Source: Microvirga ossetica (lineage in GTDB: Bacteria > Pseudomonadota > Alphaproteobacteria > Rhizobiales > Beijerinckiaceae). Taken from it: a stretch of DNA of 64,000 nt. The notes beneath the pieces were generated by a model that had not been told where the DNA came from, searched no databases, and worked only from the letters and a program-made list of their open reading frames with translations. The first letter of the stretch is position 1, and each line of letters opens with the position of its first letter. Made by a program: the position numbers and the translations under genes. The DNA lies in the NCBI RefSeq assembly GCF_002741015.1, contig NZ_CP016617.1, positions 434,001 to 498,000 on the forward strand, read 5' to 3'. This document shows, one piece after another, positions 8,990 to 18,663 of this stretch.

Positions 8990-9708
8990 CAGGTCTCGAG
9001 ATCGAGATCGACGACAAGACATATGCCCCTTTGGCCAGCGCCCCGATGCGCCGGATTTTCGACGGATTCCAGATGACGGTCGATCCGGGAGCGTTCGTCT
9101 GCCTGCTCGGCCCATCCGGTATCGGCAAGACGACATTGCTGAACATGATCTCAGGGCTGGACACGGATTACTCCGGCCGGATCGAATTTTGCGGCGAGCC
9201 GCGCCCGCGCTTGGGCTACGTGTTTCAGACGCCGCGCCTGCTGCCCTGGCGGACGGTGCTCGAGAACATCCTTCTCCCCTTGCCGTCGACGGAGGCCGCA
9301 CGGACGACCGCGGTCAATCTGCTCGCCGACATGGGAATGTCCGACACCCAGGATATCTACCCGGAACGGCTTTCCCTTGGCATGCAACGGCGCGTCGCGC
9401 TTGCGCGGGCGTTTGCCCTCGATCCCGATGTCCTGCTGATGGATGAGCCATTCGTATCGTTGGACGAGACCACGGCCGACAAGCTGCGCGATCTCCTGAT
9501 CGCGATGCTGGCGCAGAGGCCCGTCACGGTCCTGTTTGTCACGCATGACAGCCGGGACGCCATCCGGATGGCGAACCGCATCATCGTCCTGTCCGGCTCT
9601 CCGGCCCATGCGGTCAAGGATATCAAGGTCGGGCTAAGCCATGGAGAACGCCTGGACAAGGGAGCGATCGAGGCCTTCAGGGGCCGCTTTCTGGCGCAAT
9701 CCCAATGA
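8977..9708 (+). CDS. ABC transporter ATP-binding protein, NitT/TauT-like, with a variant signature motif
   Basis: The 243-residue ATPase has Walker A GPSGIGKTT, Walker B VLLMDEPF and a switch histidine in VTHD. The usual LSGGQ signature is LSLGM, losing the second glycine and the glutamine. Similar degenerate signatures occur in some NitT/TauT ATPases, so it may still be functional. It partners the permease upstream (13-base overlap) and the substrate-binding protein at 7234-8223. Confidence 0.87.
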   Translation: MAEMTGLEIEIDDKTYAPLASAPMRRIFDGFQMTVDPGAFVCLLGPSGIGKTTLLNMISGLDTDYSGRIEFCGEPRPRLGYVFQTPRLLPWRTVLENILLPLPSTEAARTTAVNLLADMGMSDTQDIYPERLSLGMQRRVALARAFALDPDVLLMDEPFVSLDETTADKLRDLLIAMLAQRPVTVLFVTHDSRDAIRMANRIIVLSGSPAHAVKDIKVGLSHGERLDKGAIEAFRGRFLAQSQ

Positions 9709-9768
9709 TTCTGATAGGCTTGGCACCGACTTTTGGCGGCTCTCTGGCCGTTCGGACAGGAATTGACT

Positions 9769-9975
9769 ATGGCGTTGATCTTCCTTGTTTGCCTGATCTC
9801 ATCCCCCGATACCTGCAAGGAGGAGCGCTTCAGTCTGGCGCTTGAGCCTGTCAGCGATCTCGGCTGCATAACGGGAGCGCAACCCAGGATGGCAGAGTGG
9901 ACGAATACGCATCCCGGGTGGCGCGTCGCGCGCTGGAAATGCATTCCTCTGGATCTGGAGGAGCACCACATCTGA
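9769..9975 (+). CDS. Small conserved cysteine-containing protein
   Basis: The 68-residue protein has four cysteines, in the SSPDTCKEE, DLGCITG and RWKC contexts plus one in the hydrophobic start, and a PRMAEWTNTHPGWRVARW core. The pattern resembles a small family seen in other Alphaproteobacteria, but I cannot name it or give a function. The short hydrophobic N-terminus (ALIFLVCLIS) could be part of a signal or membrane segment. ATG at 9769 has AGGA eight bases upstream. It follows the ABC ATPase by 60 bases and is followed by a hairpin, so it may be the last gene of that operon. Confidence 0.6.
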   Translation: MALIFLVCLISSPDTCKEERFSLALEPVSDLGCITGAQPRMAEWTNTHPGWRVARWKCIPLDLEEHHI

Positions 9976-9998
9976 AAGACCTGGCTTCCGGTGGCAAA

Positions 9999-10026
9999 GG
10001 CCAAGCTTCTGACAGGAAGCTTGGCC
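9999..10026 (+). terminator. Perfect 11-bp hairpin after the ABC importer genes
   Basis: GGCCAAGCTTC pairs perfectly with GAAGCTTGGCC around a six-base loop, 23 bases after the small protein's stop. There is no T run after it. It lies between a forward operon and the 3' end of a reverse-strand pseudogene, so it could serve both strands. Confidence 0.5.
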
Positions 10027-10033
10027 GCAGTCG

Positions 10034-10336
10034 TCACTTTGGACTTACGCCATTCCATTGCCAGTCGACAGGAATCCAGGCGAAAGCCCCATCGGCTCTC
10101 GTGACATGGCCGAGACCCGGAAACGGCAGGTGGTAGGTCGAGACTAACGCCCTTTCGCTCGTACACCGTTCCAGGAACGCTCGCCGCGTCCTCACCGCGC
10201 CAGTCCGGGCGCTGGAAGCCGACTGCGCGGTTGGCGACGACATCCGCCGTGCAGAGAAGGTGATCGGAACCGGAGGCGATCTGGACCGAGGTGTGCCCAG
10301 AGGGGTATGGCCGGGCGTTGCGATGGTCGTGATGCC
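10034..10336 (-). pseudogene. Remnant of a metallo-beta-lactamase-fold hydrolase (C-terminal part, two frame changes)
   Basis: On the reverse strand the segment GITTIATPGHTP, then SVQIASGSDHLLCTADV, then ERALVSTYHLPFPGLGHV can be followed only by changing frame twice (near 10,295 and 10,205). These are C-terminal segments of MBL-fold metallohydrolases. The N-terminal zinc motif HxHxDH is missing. The same 3' end occurs at 21,096-21,374 on the other strand. It is a decayed gene end, not a functional gene. Confidence 0.75.
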
Positions 10337-10441
10337 CTGGCTTTCCATTGTCGCAAATCGGGGCAATGCCACGATAGACAGGCATTCACGCGCATTGGAG
10401 TGTTTGGTATGCTGCGATTGGATCCCAACGGGAAGTGGCAC

Positions 10442-10804
10442 ATGTCCTGGGCGAATGTTGTCTCGAGGTGCGGCCTCCTTCTGGGACTTTTGACAGCCCA
10501 TCCGGTCATTGCACAGGAAGAGGGCATCAACGACTATCCGACGACAGCCCGTGCCGACTACGTCTTTGCCTGCATGGCGGCCAATGGCGGAACGCGGCTG
10601 GCGCTGGAGCGCTGCTCATGCTCAATCGACGTCATTGCTTCGATCTTCCCGTACGAGCGCTATGTCCAGGCGGAAACCGCCCTCAGCGTAGGCCAGCGAC
10701 CCGGCGAAGGGGCCGAACTGTTCCGCAGCAATCCTTTCATGCGGGACCTCATCGCCGATCTTCGCCGCGCGCAGGCCGAGGCCGAAGTGGAATGCTTTCC
10801 CTGA
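10442..10804 (+). CDS. Small secreted cysteine-containing protein of unknown function
   Basis: The 120-residue protein has a signal peptide (hydrophobic core around VVSRCGLLLGLLTAHPVIAQ) and a mature part with four cysteines, two in a C-S-C arrangement (ERCSCSID) and one near the C-terminal end. It sits between the methanol-oxidation ABC genes and the formaldehyde dehydrogenase gene on the same strand, which suggests but does not prove a role in periplasmic C1 oxidation. An alternative start at 10,409 would add 11 residues. I do not recognise the family. Confidence 0.65.
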   Translation: MSWANVVSRCGLLLGLLTAHPVIAQEEGINDYPTTARADYVFACMAANGGTRLALERCSCSIDVIASIFPYERYVQAETALSVGQRPGEGAELFRSNPFMRDLIADLRRAQAEAEVECFP

Positions 10805-10939
10805 ATCCGATGACCCTTTTTAGTAGTTCCGGCCGAGCCCCAGAAGGCGTCATCACAGTGGTTTGAAGCTCCTCTTTACGCTATAAACTTGGGCATTCCC
10901 TACTCGAACGCCTGAGCAAATCTACGAAGGGGAAACGCC

Positions 10940-12052
10940 ATGGACACGAGGGCCGCAGTCGCGTGGGAGGCTGGCAAGCCGCTCACCATCGAGACCATCC
11001 GCATCGAAGGCCCAAAGGCGGGCGAGGTGCTCGTGGAGGTGATGGCGACGGGCGTCTGCCACACGGACGCCTATACCCTCTCGGGTCTCGATAGCGAAGG
11101 CAAGTTCCCGGCGATCCTCGGCCATGAGGGCGCGGGCATCGTGCGCGAGGTCGGCCCGGGCGTGACGACGCTGAAGGTCGGCGACCATGTGATCCCGCTC
11201 TACACGCCGGAATGCCGCAACTGCAAATCCTGCCTGTCGCGCCGCACCAATCTCTGCACCGCGATCCGCGCCACCCAAGGTCAGGGCGTCATGCCTGACG
11301 GCACCAGCCGCTTCCGCTGCGACGGCGAGACCGTGTTTCACTACATGGGCTGCTCGACCTTCGCGAACTTCACCGTGCTGCCGGAGATCGCGCTCGCCAA
11401 GGTGCGCGAGGACGCACCCTTCGACAAGATCTGCTATATCGGCTGCGGCGTCACCACCGGCATCGGCGCGGTGATCTACACGGCAAAGGTGTGGCCCGGC
11501 GCCAACGTGGTGGTGTTCGGGTTGGGCGGCATCGGGCTCAACGTGATCCAGGGCGCGCGCATGGTCGGTGCCGACAAGATCATCGGCGTCGACATCAACC
11601 CGACCAAGGTCGAGATGGCCAGGAAATTCGGCATGACCGACTTCATCAACCCGAACGAGATCGGCGCCGACAAGGTGGTGCAGGCGATCGTCGATCTCAC
11701 CGGCGGCGGCGCGGATTTCTCGTTCGATGCCACCGGCAACGTGACCGTGATGCGCCAGGCGCTCGAGTGCTGCCATCGCGGCTGGGGCGAGAGCATCATC
11801 ATCGGCGTGGCGGAAGCGGGCAAGGAGATCGCGACACGCCCGTTCCAGCTCGTCACCGGACGCGTGTGGAAGGGCACGGCCTTCGGCGGCGCGCGCGGCC
11901 GCACGGACGTGCCGAAGATCGTCGACTGGTACATGGAGGGCAAGATCAACATCGACGATCTGATCACCCACACCATGCCGCTGGACGAGATCAACACCGC
12001 CTTCGACCTCATGCACGAGGGCAAGTCGATCCGCTCGGTCATCGTGTACTGA
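10940..12052 (+). CDS. frmA: S-(hydroxymethyl)glutathione dehydrogenase / class III alcohol dehydrogenase
   Basis: The 370-residue cytoplasmic enzyme oxidises S-hydroxymethylglutathione to S-formylglutathione with NAD. Visible features are the catalytic zinc ligands C40 and H62-E63, the structural zinc cysteines C92, C95, C98 and C106, and the NAD-binding GLGGIG motif. Length is exactly that of class III ADH. The start follows AAGGGGAAA. Its place between xoxF genes and formate dehydrogenase fits formaldehyde removal. No S-formylglutathione hydrolase gene is adjacent, so that step must be encoded elsewhere. Confidence 0.95.
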   Translation: MDTRAAVAWEAGKPLTIETIRIEGPKAGEVLVEVMATGVCHTDAYTLSGLDSEGKFPAILGHEGAGIVREVGPGVTTLKVGDHVIPLYTPECRNCKSCLSRRTNLCTAIRATQGQGVMPDGTSRFRCDGETVFHYMGCSTFANFTVLPEIALAKVREDAPFDKICYIGCGVTTGIGAVIYTAKVWPGANVVVFGLGGIGLNVIQGARMVGADKIIGVDINPTKVEMARKFGMTDFINPNEIGADKVVQAIVDLTGGGADFSFDATGNVTVMRQALECCHRGWGESIIIGVAEAGKEIATRPFQLVTGRVWKGTAFGGARGRTDVPKIVDWYMEGKINIDDLITHTMPLDEINTAFDLMHEGKSIRSVIVY

Positions 12053-12222
12053 TTGGGTCGTCACCGAGACCCCGGCCGCGCGTCCGTTCCACTTGGACAC
12101 GACGGACCCGGGTTTAGTTGCGTGAGCTAGTTGGAGTTCCGGCTCAGCTCTCATAGCCTCCCTTGGGCGTGATAGGCTCTGCCGGCTAGATAAACAGACT
12201 TTGATGGGGAAAGGAACGTCCA

Positions 12223-12801
12223 ATGAATGCAACTCTCACGATCCACCCAGCAGTCGACAATGGCGTAACCCAAGGCGATCCGAACTTCGGCGGTGGCAGG
12301 CTCACATGCAAATGCACCAGCGATCCGGTCGTCGTGGAGATCAAGGGCAACAGTGCGTTCAACCACATGTGCGGTTGCACCAAGTGCTGGAAGCCAAGTG
12401 GCGCCACGTTCGCAATGATTGCCGTCGCGCCGCGCGATAATGTGACCGTAACGGCCAATGAGGACAAGTTGCAGGTCGTCGATCCGTCCGCGACGATCCA
12501 GCGACATGCGTGCAAGGTCTGCGGTGTTCACATGTATGGCCGCATCGAGAACAAGAACCATGCATTGTATGGCTTCGATTTCATCCATACCGAGCTTTCT
12601 CCGACGAGTGGATGGTCGGCCCCCGGATTTGCCGCATTCGTCTCATCGGTCATTGAGTCCGGCGTGGACCCGGCCCAGATGCCGCAAATCCGCGCTCGGT
12701 TGAAGGAGCTCGGGATGGAGCCTTACGATTGCCTGTCACCGGAGCTGATGGACCTCATCGCGGCCCATACGGCCAAGGCCAAGCAGGCGACCGCCGCCTG
12801 A
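12223..12801 (+). CDS. gfa: S-(hydroxymethyl)glutathione synthase (glutathione-dependent formaldehyde-activating enzyme)
   Basis: The 192-residue zinc protein belongs to the Gfa family, reported to promote condensation of formaldehyde with glutathione. The zinc-binding cysteines are C29 and C31, C50/C52/C55 (CGCTKC) and C97/C100 (CKVC). Length is normal. It starts after AAAGGAA and lies 170 bases downstream of the formaldehyde dehydrogenase gene that would use its product. The direct catalytic role of Gfa is debated; it may act as a glutathione carrier. Confidence 0.93.
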   Translation: MNATLTIHPAVDNGVTQGDPNFGGGRLTCKCTSDPVVVEIKGNSAFNHMCGCTKCWKPSGATFAMIAVAPRDNVTVTANEDKLQVVDPSATIQRHACKVCGVHMYGRIENKNHALYGFDFIHTELSPTSGWSAPGFAAFVSSVIESGVDPAQMPQIRARLKELGMEPYDCLSPELMDLIAAHTAKAKQATAA

Positions 12802-12948
12802 CGGACAGGAAGTGATCCGGACGAGGATGACCGCGCGGCCTGCGAGGCTACGCGGTCGTTCGGCTGCCCGATCCATCCGAAAATCCTGGTTGCATACCGC
12901 TCTCAAGGCGAGCAGTCTTGGGCAAATTAATAATATTCAGGTGTGGAA

Positions 12949-13425
12949 ATGCCGAGGTTCGGCGATTGGGATCAGGTTCGCGCAAGCGAGATCATCGCGG
13001 CGCATGCTTCTCTGGAAGGCCCGGTGCTGCCGATCCTCCACGCTCTCCTGGACGAGTTCGGGCATATTCCCGATGAGGCCATAGCCTTGGTGGCCTCGGG
13101 CCTGAACCTGTCGCGGGCCGAGATCCACGGGACCGTCAGCTTCTACCATGATTTCCGCCGCAAGCCCGCTGGCGACCACGTTCTCAAGCTGTGCCGTGCG
13201 GAAGCCTGTCAGTCCATGAACGGCCCGCAGCTCGCACGCGATCTGCTGGATGAACTCGGGATCGAATGGGGCGGGACCACGCCTGACGGTGCCTTGACCG
13301 TCGAAGGGGTCTATTGCCTCGGGCTGTGCGCCTGTGCCCCTTCCGCGCTTTATGACGGCGATCCCATGGGCAGGCTTGACCGGAAGCGTCTCGACGACGT
13401 CGTCCGGGAGGCGCGGGGAACATGA
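12949..13425 (+). CDS. fdsG: NAD-dependent formate dehydrogenase, gamma subunit (24-kDa-like)
   Basis: The 158-residue protein is the thioredoxin-like [2Fe-2S] subunit, related to NuoE. Cluster ligands are the cysteines in the CRAEACQS and CLGLCACAPSA segments. It passes electrons within the soluble molybdenum formate dehydrogenase. ATG at 12,949 is taken as the start; a GTG two codons upstream is an alternative. The gene ends in an ATGA overlap with fdsB, and the whole set fdsG-fdsB-fdsA-fdhD-fdsD is tightly packed. Confidence 0.94.
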   Translation: MPRFGDWDQVRASEIIAAHASLEGPVLPILHALLDEFGHIPDEAIALVASGLNLSRAEIHGTVSFYHDFRRKPAGDHVLKLCRAEACQSMNGPQLARDLLDELGIEWGGTTPDGALTVEGVYCLGLCACAPSALYDGDPMGRLDRKRLDDVVREARGT

Positions 13426-14978
13426 CCAGGGTCTTCATCTCGCGGGATGCCGCCTCGCTGTCCCTTGGCGCTGCACGGATCGCCAGGCTGATCGGCGAGG
13501 AGTCCCTCGTTCGAGACTTAGCCCTGGAGATCGTGGCGACCGGGTCGCGCGGCCTGTTCTGGCTCGAACCCCTGGTCGAGGTCGAGACGCCCGAGGGACG
13601 CGTTGCCTATGGGCCGATCAGTCCCTCGGACATCGGCGGCCTGTTCGATGCCGACTTCCTGTCGGGTGGGGAACACCCTTTGCGCCTCGGCCACCTGGAG
13701 GACCAGCCCTACCTCGCCAGGCAGCAGCGGTTGACCTTCGCACGGTGCGGCATCGTCGATCCGCTGTCCGTCGGGGACTACGAGGCTCATGGCGGCTATG
13801 CCGGCCTTCGACGCGCGCTGTCCCTGGAGCCGCAGGCCATCGTGGACGAAATCAAGCTTTCGGGGCTGCGCGGACGGGGCGGGGCCGGATTCCCGACTGG
13901 GATCAAGTGGGACACGGTCCTTCATGCGCAGGCCGACCGCAAGTACGTCGTGTGCAATGCGGATGAGGGTGACAGCGGCACCTTCGGCGACCGGATGCTC
14001 ATGGAAGGGGACCCCTTCTGCCTGATCGAAGGCATGACCATCGCCGGCCTCGCCGTCGGCGCCACCAAGGGCTTCATCTACATCCGATCGGAATATCCTC
14101 ACGCCTACCGGATCATGGTGGAAGCCATCGAGCTCGCCACGAAGGCCGGCTACTTGGGCTCATCCGTGATGGGGTCGGGTCAGGCCTTCACACTGGAAGC
14201 GCGGCTTGGAGCGGGCGCTTACATCTGCGGCGAGGAGACGTCCCTCCTGGACAGCCTCGAGGGCAAACGCGGCATGGTGCGGGCAAAGCCGCCACTGCCG
14301 GCGATCACAGGCCTCTTCGGCAAGCCGACGCTCATCAACAACACGCTGTCCCTCGCGACTGTGCCGTGGATCCTGGCCAATGGCGCACAGGCTTATGCCG
14401 ACTTCGGCATGGGGCGCTCGCGCGGCACGCTGCCGGTCCAGCTTGCGGGCAATATCACACGCGGCGGCCTCATCGAATTGGCATTCGGGGTCACCTTGCG
14501 GGAGATCATTGAGGATTTCGGCGGTGGGACCGCGACGGGGCGTCCCGTGAAGGCCGTACAGGTCGGAGGACCGCTGGGGGCCTATTTCCCGGCCTCCATG
14601 CTGGACCTTCCCCTGGATTACGAGACACTCGCCGCGGAGAAGGGGCTCCTCGGTCACGGCGGCATCGTCGTGTTCGACGATACCGTCGATCTCTCGAGGC
14701 AAGCCCGCTTCGCCTTCGAATTCTGCGCAGCCGAGAGCTGCGGCAAGTGCACGCCGTGCCGCGTCGGCGCGGTGCGTGGGGTCGAGGTCATGGACCGGAT
14801 CATCGCCGGGATCGAGCCCGAGAAGAACTTCGAGGTTCTCGAGGATCTCTGCACCCTCATGACCGACGCTTCGCTCTGCGCCATGGGAGGGTTGACGCCC
14901 TTGCCCGTAATGAGCGCGTTGACCCATTTCCCCGAGGATTTCGACAAGGCCCCGCAGGTTCCCGCGGCCGCCGAGTGA
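13422..14978 (+). CDS. fdsB: NAD-dependent formate dehydrogenase, beta subunit (NuoF-like)
   Basis: The 518-residue diaphorase subunit binds FMN, NAD and a [4Fe-4S] cluster and reduces NAD. A thioredoxin-like N-terminal region (about residues 1-110) precedes the FMN-binding GLRGRGGAGFPTGIKW segment. Cluster ligands lie in ESCGKCTPCR near the C-terminus. It begins inside the stop of fdsG (ATGA) and ends 12 bases before fdsA. Confidence 0.95.
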   Translation: MTRVFISRDAASLSLGAARIARLIGEESLVRDLALEIVATGSRGLFWLEPLVEVETPEGRVAYGPISPSDIGGLFDADFLSGGEHPLRLGHLEDQPYLARQQRLTFARCGIVDPLSVGDYEAHGGYAGLRRALSLEPQAIVDEIKLSGLRGRGGAGFPTGIKWDTVLHAQADRKYVVCNADEGDSGTFGDRMLMEGDPFCLIEGMTIAGLAVGATKGFIYIRSEYPHAYRIMVEAIELATKAGYLGSSVMGSGQAFTLEARLGAGAYICGEETSLLDSLEGKRGMVRAKPPLPAITGLFGKPTLINNTLSLATVPWILANGAQAYADFGMGRSRGTLPVQLAGNITRGGLIELAFGVTLREIIEDFGGGTATGRPVKAVQVGGPLGAYFPASMLDLPLDYETLAAEKGLLGHGGIVVFDDTVDLSRQARFAFEFCAAESCGKCTPCRVGAVRGVEVMDRIIAGIEPEKNFEVLEDLCTLMTDASLCAMGGLTPLPVMSALTHFPEDFDKAPQVPAAAE

Positions 14979-14990
14979 TGGAGAGCAGTG

Positions 14991-17834
14991 ATGGCTCTGA
15001 TCAAGGAAGTCGACTACGGCACGCCGATCCGCAGGACGGACAAGGCGGTGACGCTGACCATCGACGGCCAGCCGGTCACGGTGCCGGCAGGCACCTCAGT
15101 GATGGCCGCAAGCATGATGCTGGGAACCGAGATTCCCAAGCTCTGCGCCACGGATTCGCTGGAGCCCTTCGGCTCCTGTCGTCTCTGCCTCATCGAGATC
15201 GACGGGCGGCGCGGAACGCCCGCGTCGTGCACCACACCTGCCGAAGAGGGCATGGTCGTGCACACGCAAACCGATCGGCTCGCAAGGCTCCGTCGCGGCG
15301 TGATGGAGCTCTATATCTCGGATCATCCGCTCGACTGCCTCACCTGTTCCGCGAACGGCGATTGCGAGCTCCAGGACATGGCGGGCGCCGTCGGCCTGCG
15401 CGAGGTCCGGTACGGCTATGATGGGGCCAACCATCTCGATGCGCCGAAGGATGTGTCCAATCCGTATTTCACCTTCGAGGACTCCAAGTGCATCGTCTGC
15501 TCCCGTTGCGTGCGGGCCTGCGAGGAAGTGCAGGGCACCTTCGCCCTGACGATCCAGGGGAGGGGTTTCGACTCCCGCGTCTCGCCGGGCGGATTGGATT
15601 TCTTCGGGTCCGAGTGCGTCTCCTGCGGCGCCTGCGTGCAGGCCTGCCCGACAGCCACCCTCAATGAGAAGAGCGTGATCGAACTCGGCACGCCCGAGCA
15701 TTCGGTCATCACCACCTGCGCCTATTGCGGTGTCGGCTGCTCGTTCAAGGCGGAGATGAAGGGAAACACCGTCGTCCGGATGGTGCCGTACAAGGACGGC
15801 AAGGCCAACGAAGGGCATTCCTGCGTCAAGGGACGCTTCGCCTGGGGCTATGCCACGCACAGGGACCGCATCACCAAGCCCATGACCCGTGAAAGGATCA
15901 CGGATCCATGGCGCGAGGTCTCGTGGCAGGAAGCGATCGACCATGCCGCCAGCGGGTTCAAGCGCATCCAGGCAAAGTACGGCCGCGACTCCATCGGCGG
16001 CATCACGTCCTCCAGATGCACGAACGAGGAGACATTCCTCGTCCAGAAGCTCGTCCGCACCGGCTTCGGCAACAACAATGTCGATACCTGCGCCCGCGTC
16101 TGCCATTCGCCGACCGGATACGGTCTGAAGACGACCCTCGGCACGTCGGCTGGGACCCATGACTTCGCATCGGTGGACCAGGCGGATGTCATGATCGTGA
16201 TCGGGGCCAACCCGACCGACGGGCATCCGGTCTTCGCCTCCCGCATGAAGCGGCGGCTGCGCGAGGGGGCTCACCTCATCGTCATCGATCCGCGCCGGAT
16301 CGATCTCGTGAGATCGCCCCACATCGAGGCCGATTATCACCTCCCCCTGAAGCCCGGGACCAACGTGGCGATGATCAACGCGCTCGCGCACGTGATCGTG
16401 ACGGAGGGTCTGGTCGACGAGGAATACGTGCGCGAGCGGTGCGAGCTCGATGCCTTCGAGTCCTGGGCCCGCTTCATTGCCGACGACCGTCATTCCCCCG
16501 AGGCCGTCGCGGACATCCTGGGGGTTCCTGCCGCGGATGTGCGAGGCGCGGCCCGGCTCTACGCGTCCGGCGGGAATAGCGCGATCTATTTCGGGCTTGG
16601 CGTCACAGAGCACAGCCAGGGCTCGACCATGGTGATGGGCATGGCAAACATCGCCATGGCGACCGGCAACATCGGGAAGCCCGGCTGCGGCGTGAATCCG
16701 CTGCGCGGGCAGAACAATGTCCAGGGCTCATGCGACATGGGCTCTTTCCCGCATGAGTTCTCAGGCTATCGCCACGTCTCCGACGATGCGACGCGGCAGA
16801 TGTTCGAGGCTTTCTGGGGGGTAGACCTCCTGAAAGAGCCCGGCCTGCGCATTCCCAACATGCTCGATGAGGCGGTGTCCGGATCGTTCAAGGCCCTCTA
16901 CATCCAGGGCGAGGACATTGCTCAATCCGATCCCGATACGCAGCACGTGACCGCTGGCTTGAGGGCCATGGAATTCGTGGTGATCCAGGACATCTTCCTG
17001 AACGAAACCGCCAAATATGCCCACGTCTTCCTGCCCGGCTCCTCCTTCCTTGAGAAGGACGGGACCTTCACCAATGCGGAACGACGCATCAACCGCGTGC
17101 GGAAAGTGATGCCGCCCCTAGGCGAGTTGGCGGATTGGGAGGTCACGATGGCACTCTCGAATGCCCTCGGGTATCCGATGCACTATACGCATCCCGGCGA
17201 GATCATGGACGAAATCGCAAGCCTTACGCCGACCTTCGCAGGCGTATCTTATGACAAGCTCGATCAGCTCGGATCGATCCAGTGGCCGTGCAACGAGGCT
17301 GCCCCGGCCGGAACGCCGATGATGCACGTAGGTCGCTTCGTCCGCGGCAAGGGCAAGTTCATGATCACGGATTTCGTCCCCACCGAGGAGCGTACGGGGC
17401 CGCGTTTCCCGCTGATCCTGACGACCGGCCGCATCCTGTCGCAATACAATGTCGGCGCCCAGACGAGGCGCACGGAGAACAGCCGCTGGCACGAAGAGGA
17501 CGTGCTTGAGATCCATCCCTTCGATGCGGAAAGCCGGGGGATCGTGGACGGCGACCTCGTGTCCCTCGAGAGTCGCTCGGGCGACATTGCCTTGCGGGCG
17601 CAGATCAGCGAGCGGATGCAGCCGGGTGTCGTCTACACGACATTTCACCACGCGAAGACCGGTGCGAACGTGATCACGACCGATTACTCCGACTGGGCGA
17701 CGAACTGTCCGGAGTACAAGGTCACGGCGGTGCAGGTGCGCCGCACGAACAGGCAAAGCGACTGGCAGGCCCGGTTCTATGAAGAGGATGTCGCACTCAA
17801 GCGCATCGACGCGAATGCCCATGCTGCTGAGTGA
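14991..17834 (+). CDS. fdsA: NAD-dependent formate dehydrogenase, molybdenum alpha subunit
   Basis: The 947-residue catalytic subunit oxidises formate to CO2 at a bis-molybdopterin guanine dinucleotide centre. In order it has an N-terminal [2Fe-2S] domain (C52, C63, C66, C80), a His-Cys3 cluster (H112, C116, C119, C125), two ferredoxin-type [4Fe-4S] motifs (C167-C177 and C209-C219), the catalytic-domain cluster (C243, C246, C250, C278) and the probable molybdenum ligand C371 followed by His372. The Cys ligand marks a molybdenum/tungsten formate dehydrogenase rather than a selenocysteine form. ATG at 14,991 has GGAG seven bases upstream. Confidence 0.96.
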   Translation: MALIKEVDYGTPIRRTDKAVTLTIDGQPVTVPAGTSVMAASMMLGTEIPKLCATDSLEPFGSCRLCLIEIDGRRGTPASCTTPAEEGMVVHTQTDRLARLRRGVMELYISDHPLDCLTCSANGDCELQDMAGAVGLREVRYGYDGANHLDAPKDVSNPYFTFEDSKCIVCSRCVRACEEVQGTFALTIQGRGFDSRVSPGGLDFFGSECVSCGACVQACPTATLNEKSVIELGTPEHSVITTCAYCGVGCSFKAEMKGNTVVRMVPYKDGKANEGHSCVKGRFAWGYATHRDRITKPMTRERITDPWREVSWQEAIDHAASGFKRIQAKYGRDSIGGITSSRCTNEETFLVQKLVRTGFGNNNVDTCARVCHSPTGYGLKTTLGTSAGTHDFASVDQADVMIVIGANPTDGHPVFASRMKRRLREGAHLIVIDPRRIDLVRSPHIEADYHLPLKPGTNVAMINALAHVIVTEGLVDEEYVRERCELDAFESWARFIADDRHSPEAVADILGVPAADVRGAARLYASGGNSAIYFGLGVTEHSQGSTMVMGMANIAMATGNIGKPGCGVNPLRGQNNVQGSCDMGSFPHEFSGYRHVSDDATRQMFEAFWGVDLLKEPGLRIPNMLDEAVSGSFKALYIQGEDIAQSDPDTQHVTAGLRAMEFVVIQDIFLNETAKYAHVFLPGSSFLEKDGTFTNAERRINRVRKVMPPLGELADWEVTMALSNALGYPMHYTHPGEIMDEIASLTPTFAGVSYDKLDQLGSIQWPCNEAAPAGTPMMHVGRFVRGKGKFMITDFVPTEERTGPRFPLILTTGRILSQYNVGAQTRRTENSRWHEEDVLEIHPFDAESRGIVDGDLVSLESRSGDIALRAQISERMQPGVVYTTFHHAKTGANVITTDYSDWATNCPEYKVTAVQVRRTNRQSDWQARFYEEDVALKRIDANAHAAE

Positions 17835-18663
17835 AGACAACCCGCATTTCCTTGAGGCGGTGGACGCGCCTGCCACCGTCCTCCGCTTTGGGAGGGGCGA
17901 GCCCATTCGTGGCCTTCGCGTAATCCCCTCAGAAGTGCCGGTCAATTTCGTGTATGGCGGCATTCCGTTCGCCGTCATGATGGCATCGCCATCCGACTTG
18001 GATGACTTCACCGTGGGCTTCAGCCTGACGGAAGGCGTAATTCAAGCCCCGGACGATATCCGCGGAATTCGCATCGAGCCGGAAGAGAAGGGCTTGAGGG
18101 TCGCCGTTGATCTTGTACCTGACAGACTGCATGAACATCTGGCTCGTAGGCGCGTGCTGTCAGGGCGGACCGGCTGCGGGTTGTGCGGGATCGATGATCT
18201 CGACGCGCTGCCTCAAGCGCGCTTGCTCAGCGGACCTGCGCCGAGCGTTTCTCTCAGGGCCATTCGAGCGGCGTTGGCAGCGCTCGACAGTAAGCAGGTG
18301 CTGAATCAGCGGACCCATGCGGTTCATGGAGCAGCTTGGGCTGACATGAATGGGACGCTTGTTTGCGTGCGTGAGGATGTCGGCCGTCACAATGCCCTCG
18401 ATAAGCTCATCGGCGCGCTATGCCGCGCCGGCACGAAGCCTGACGGCGGTTTCGTGATCGTCACGAGCCGCTGTTCCTTCGAGCTGGTCGAGAAGGTCGC
18501 CGTATTCGGGGCGAGAACATTGATTGCAATTTCCGCTCCGACATCCCTGGCTCTGGAACGAGCCCGACGTCTCGATATGACACTCATTGCAATCGCACGG
18601 CACGATTCCGTGACCGTCTTCCATGGCCTGGAACACATTCACAGTGAGGATGGCTTGACATGA
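17815..18663 (+). CDS. fdhD: Formate dehydrogenase accessory sulfurtransferase
   Basis: The 282-residue protein (FdhD, called FdsC in soluble formate dehydrogenase operons) helps deliver a sulfido ligand to the molybdenum cofactor. The paired cysteines of the family are seen in TGCGLCG, and the conserved SRCSFELV segment is near the C-terminus. ATG at 17,815 overlaps fdsA by 20 bases; a second ATG two codons later is possible. Its stop overlaps the ATG of fdsD (ATGA), so translation is probably coupled. Confidence 0.93.
   Translation: MPMLLSEDNPHFLEAVDAPATVLRFGRGEPIRGLRVIPSEVPVNFVYGGIPFAVMMASPSDLDDFTVGFSLTEGVIQAPDDIRGIRIEPEEKGLRVAVDLVPDRLHEHLARRRVLSGRTGCGLCGIDDLDALPQARLLSGPAPSVSLRAIRAALAALDSKQVLNQRTHAVHGAAWADMNGTLVCVREDVGRHNALDKLIGALCRAGTKPDGGFVIVTSRCSFELVEKVAVFGARTLIAISAPTSLALERARRLDMTLIAIARHDSVTVFHGLEHIHSEDGLT

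Noticed and set aside
10863..10887. TTGAAG and TATAAA before the formaldehyde dehydrogenase gene as a promoter
   Set aside because: The spacer is only 13 bases, too short for a standard sigma-70 promoter.
12830..12880. GACCGCG/CGCGGTC pairing after gfa as a terminator
   Set aside because: The stem is seven base pairs with a long loop and no T run, too weak to call in GC-rich DNA.
15096..16613. 505-codon reverse frame inside fdsA
   Set aside because: It is antisense to cofactor-binding motifs of FdsA and has no recognisable domain.
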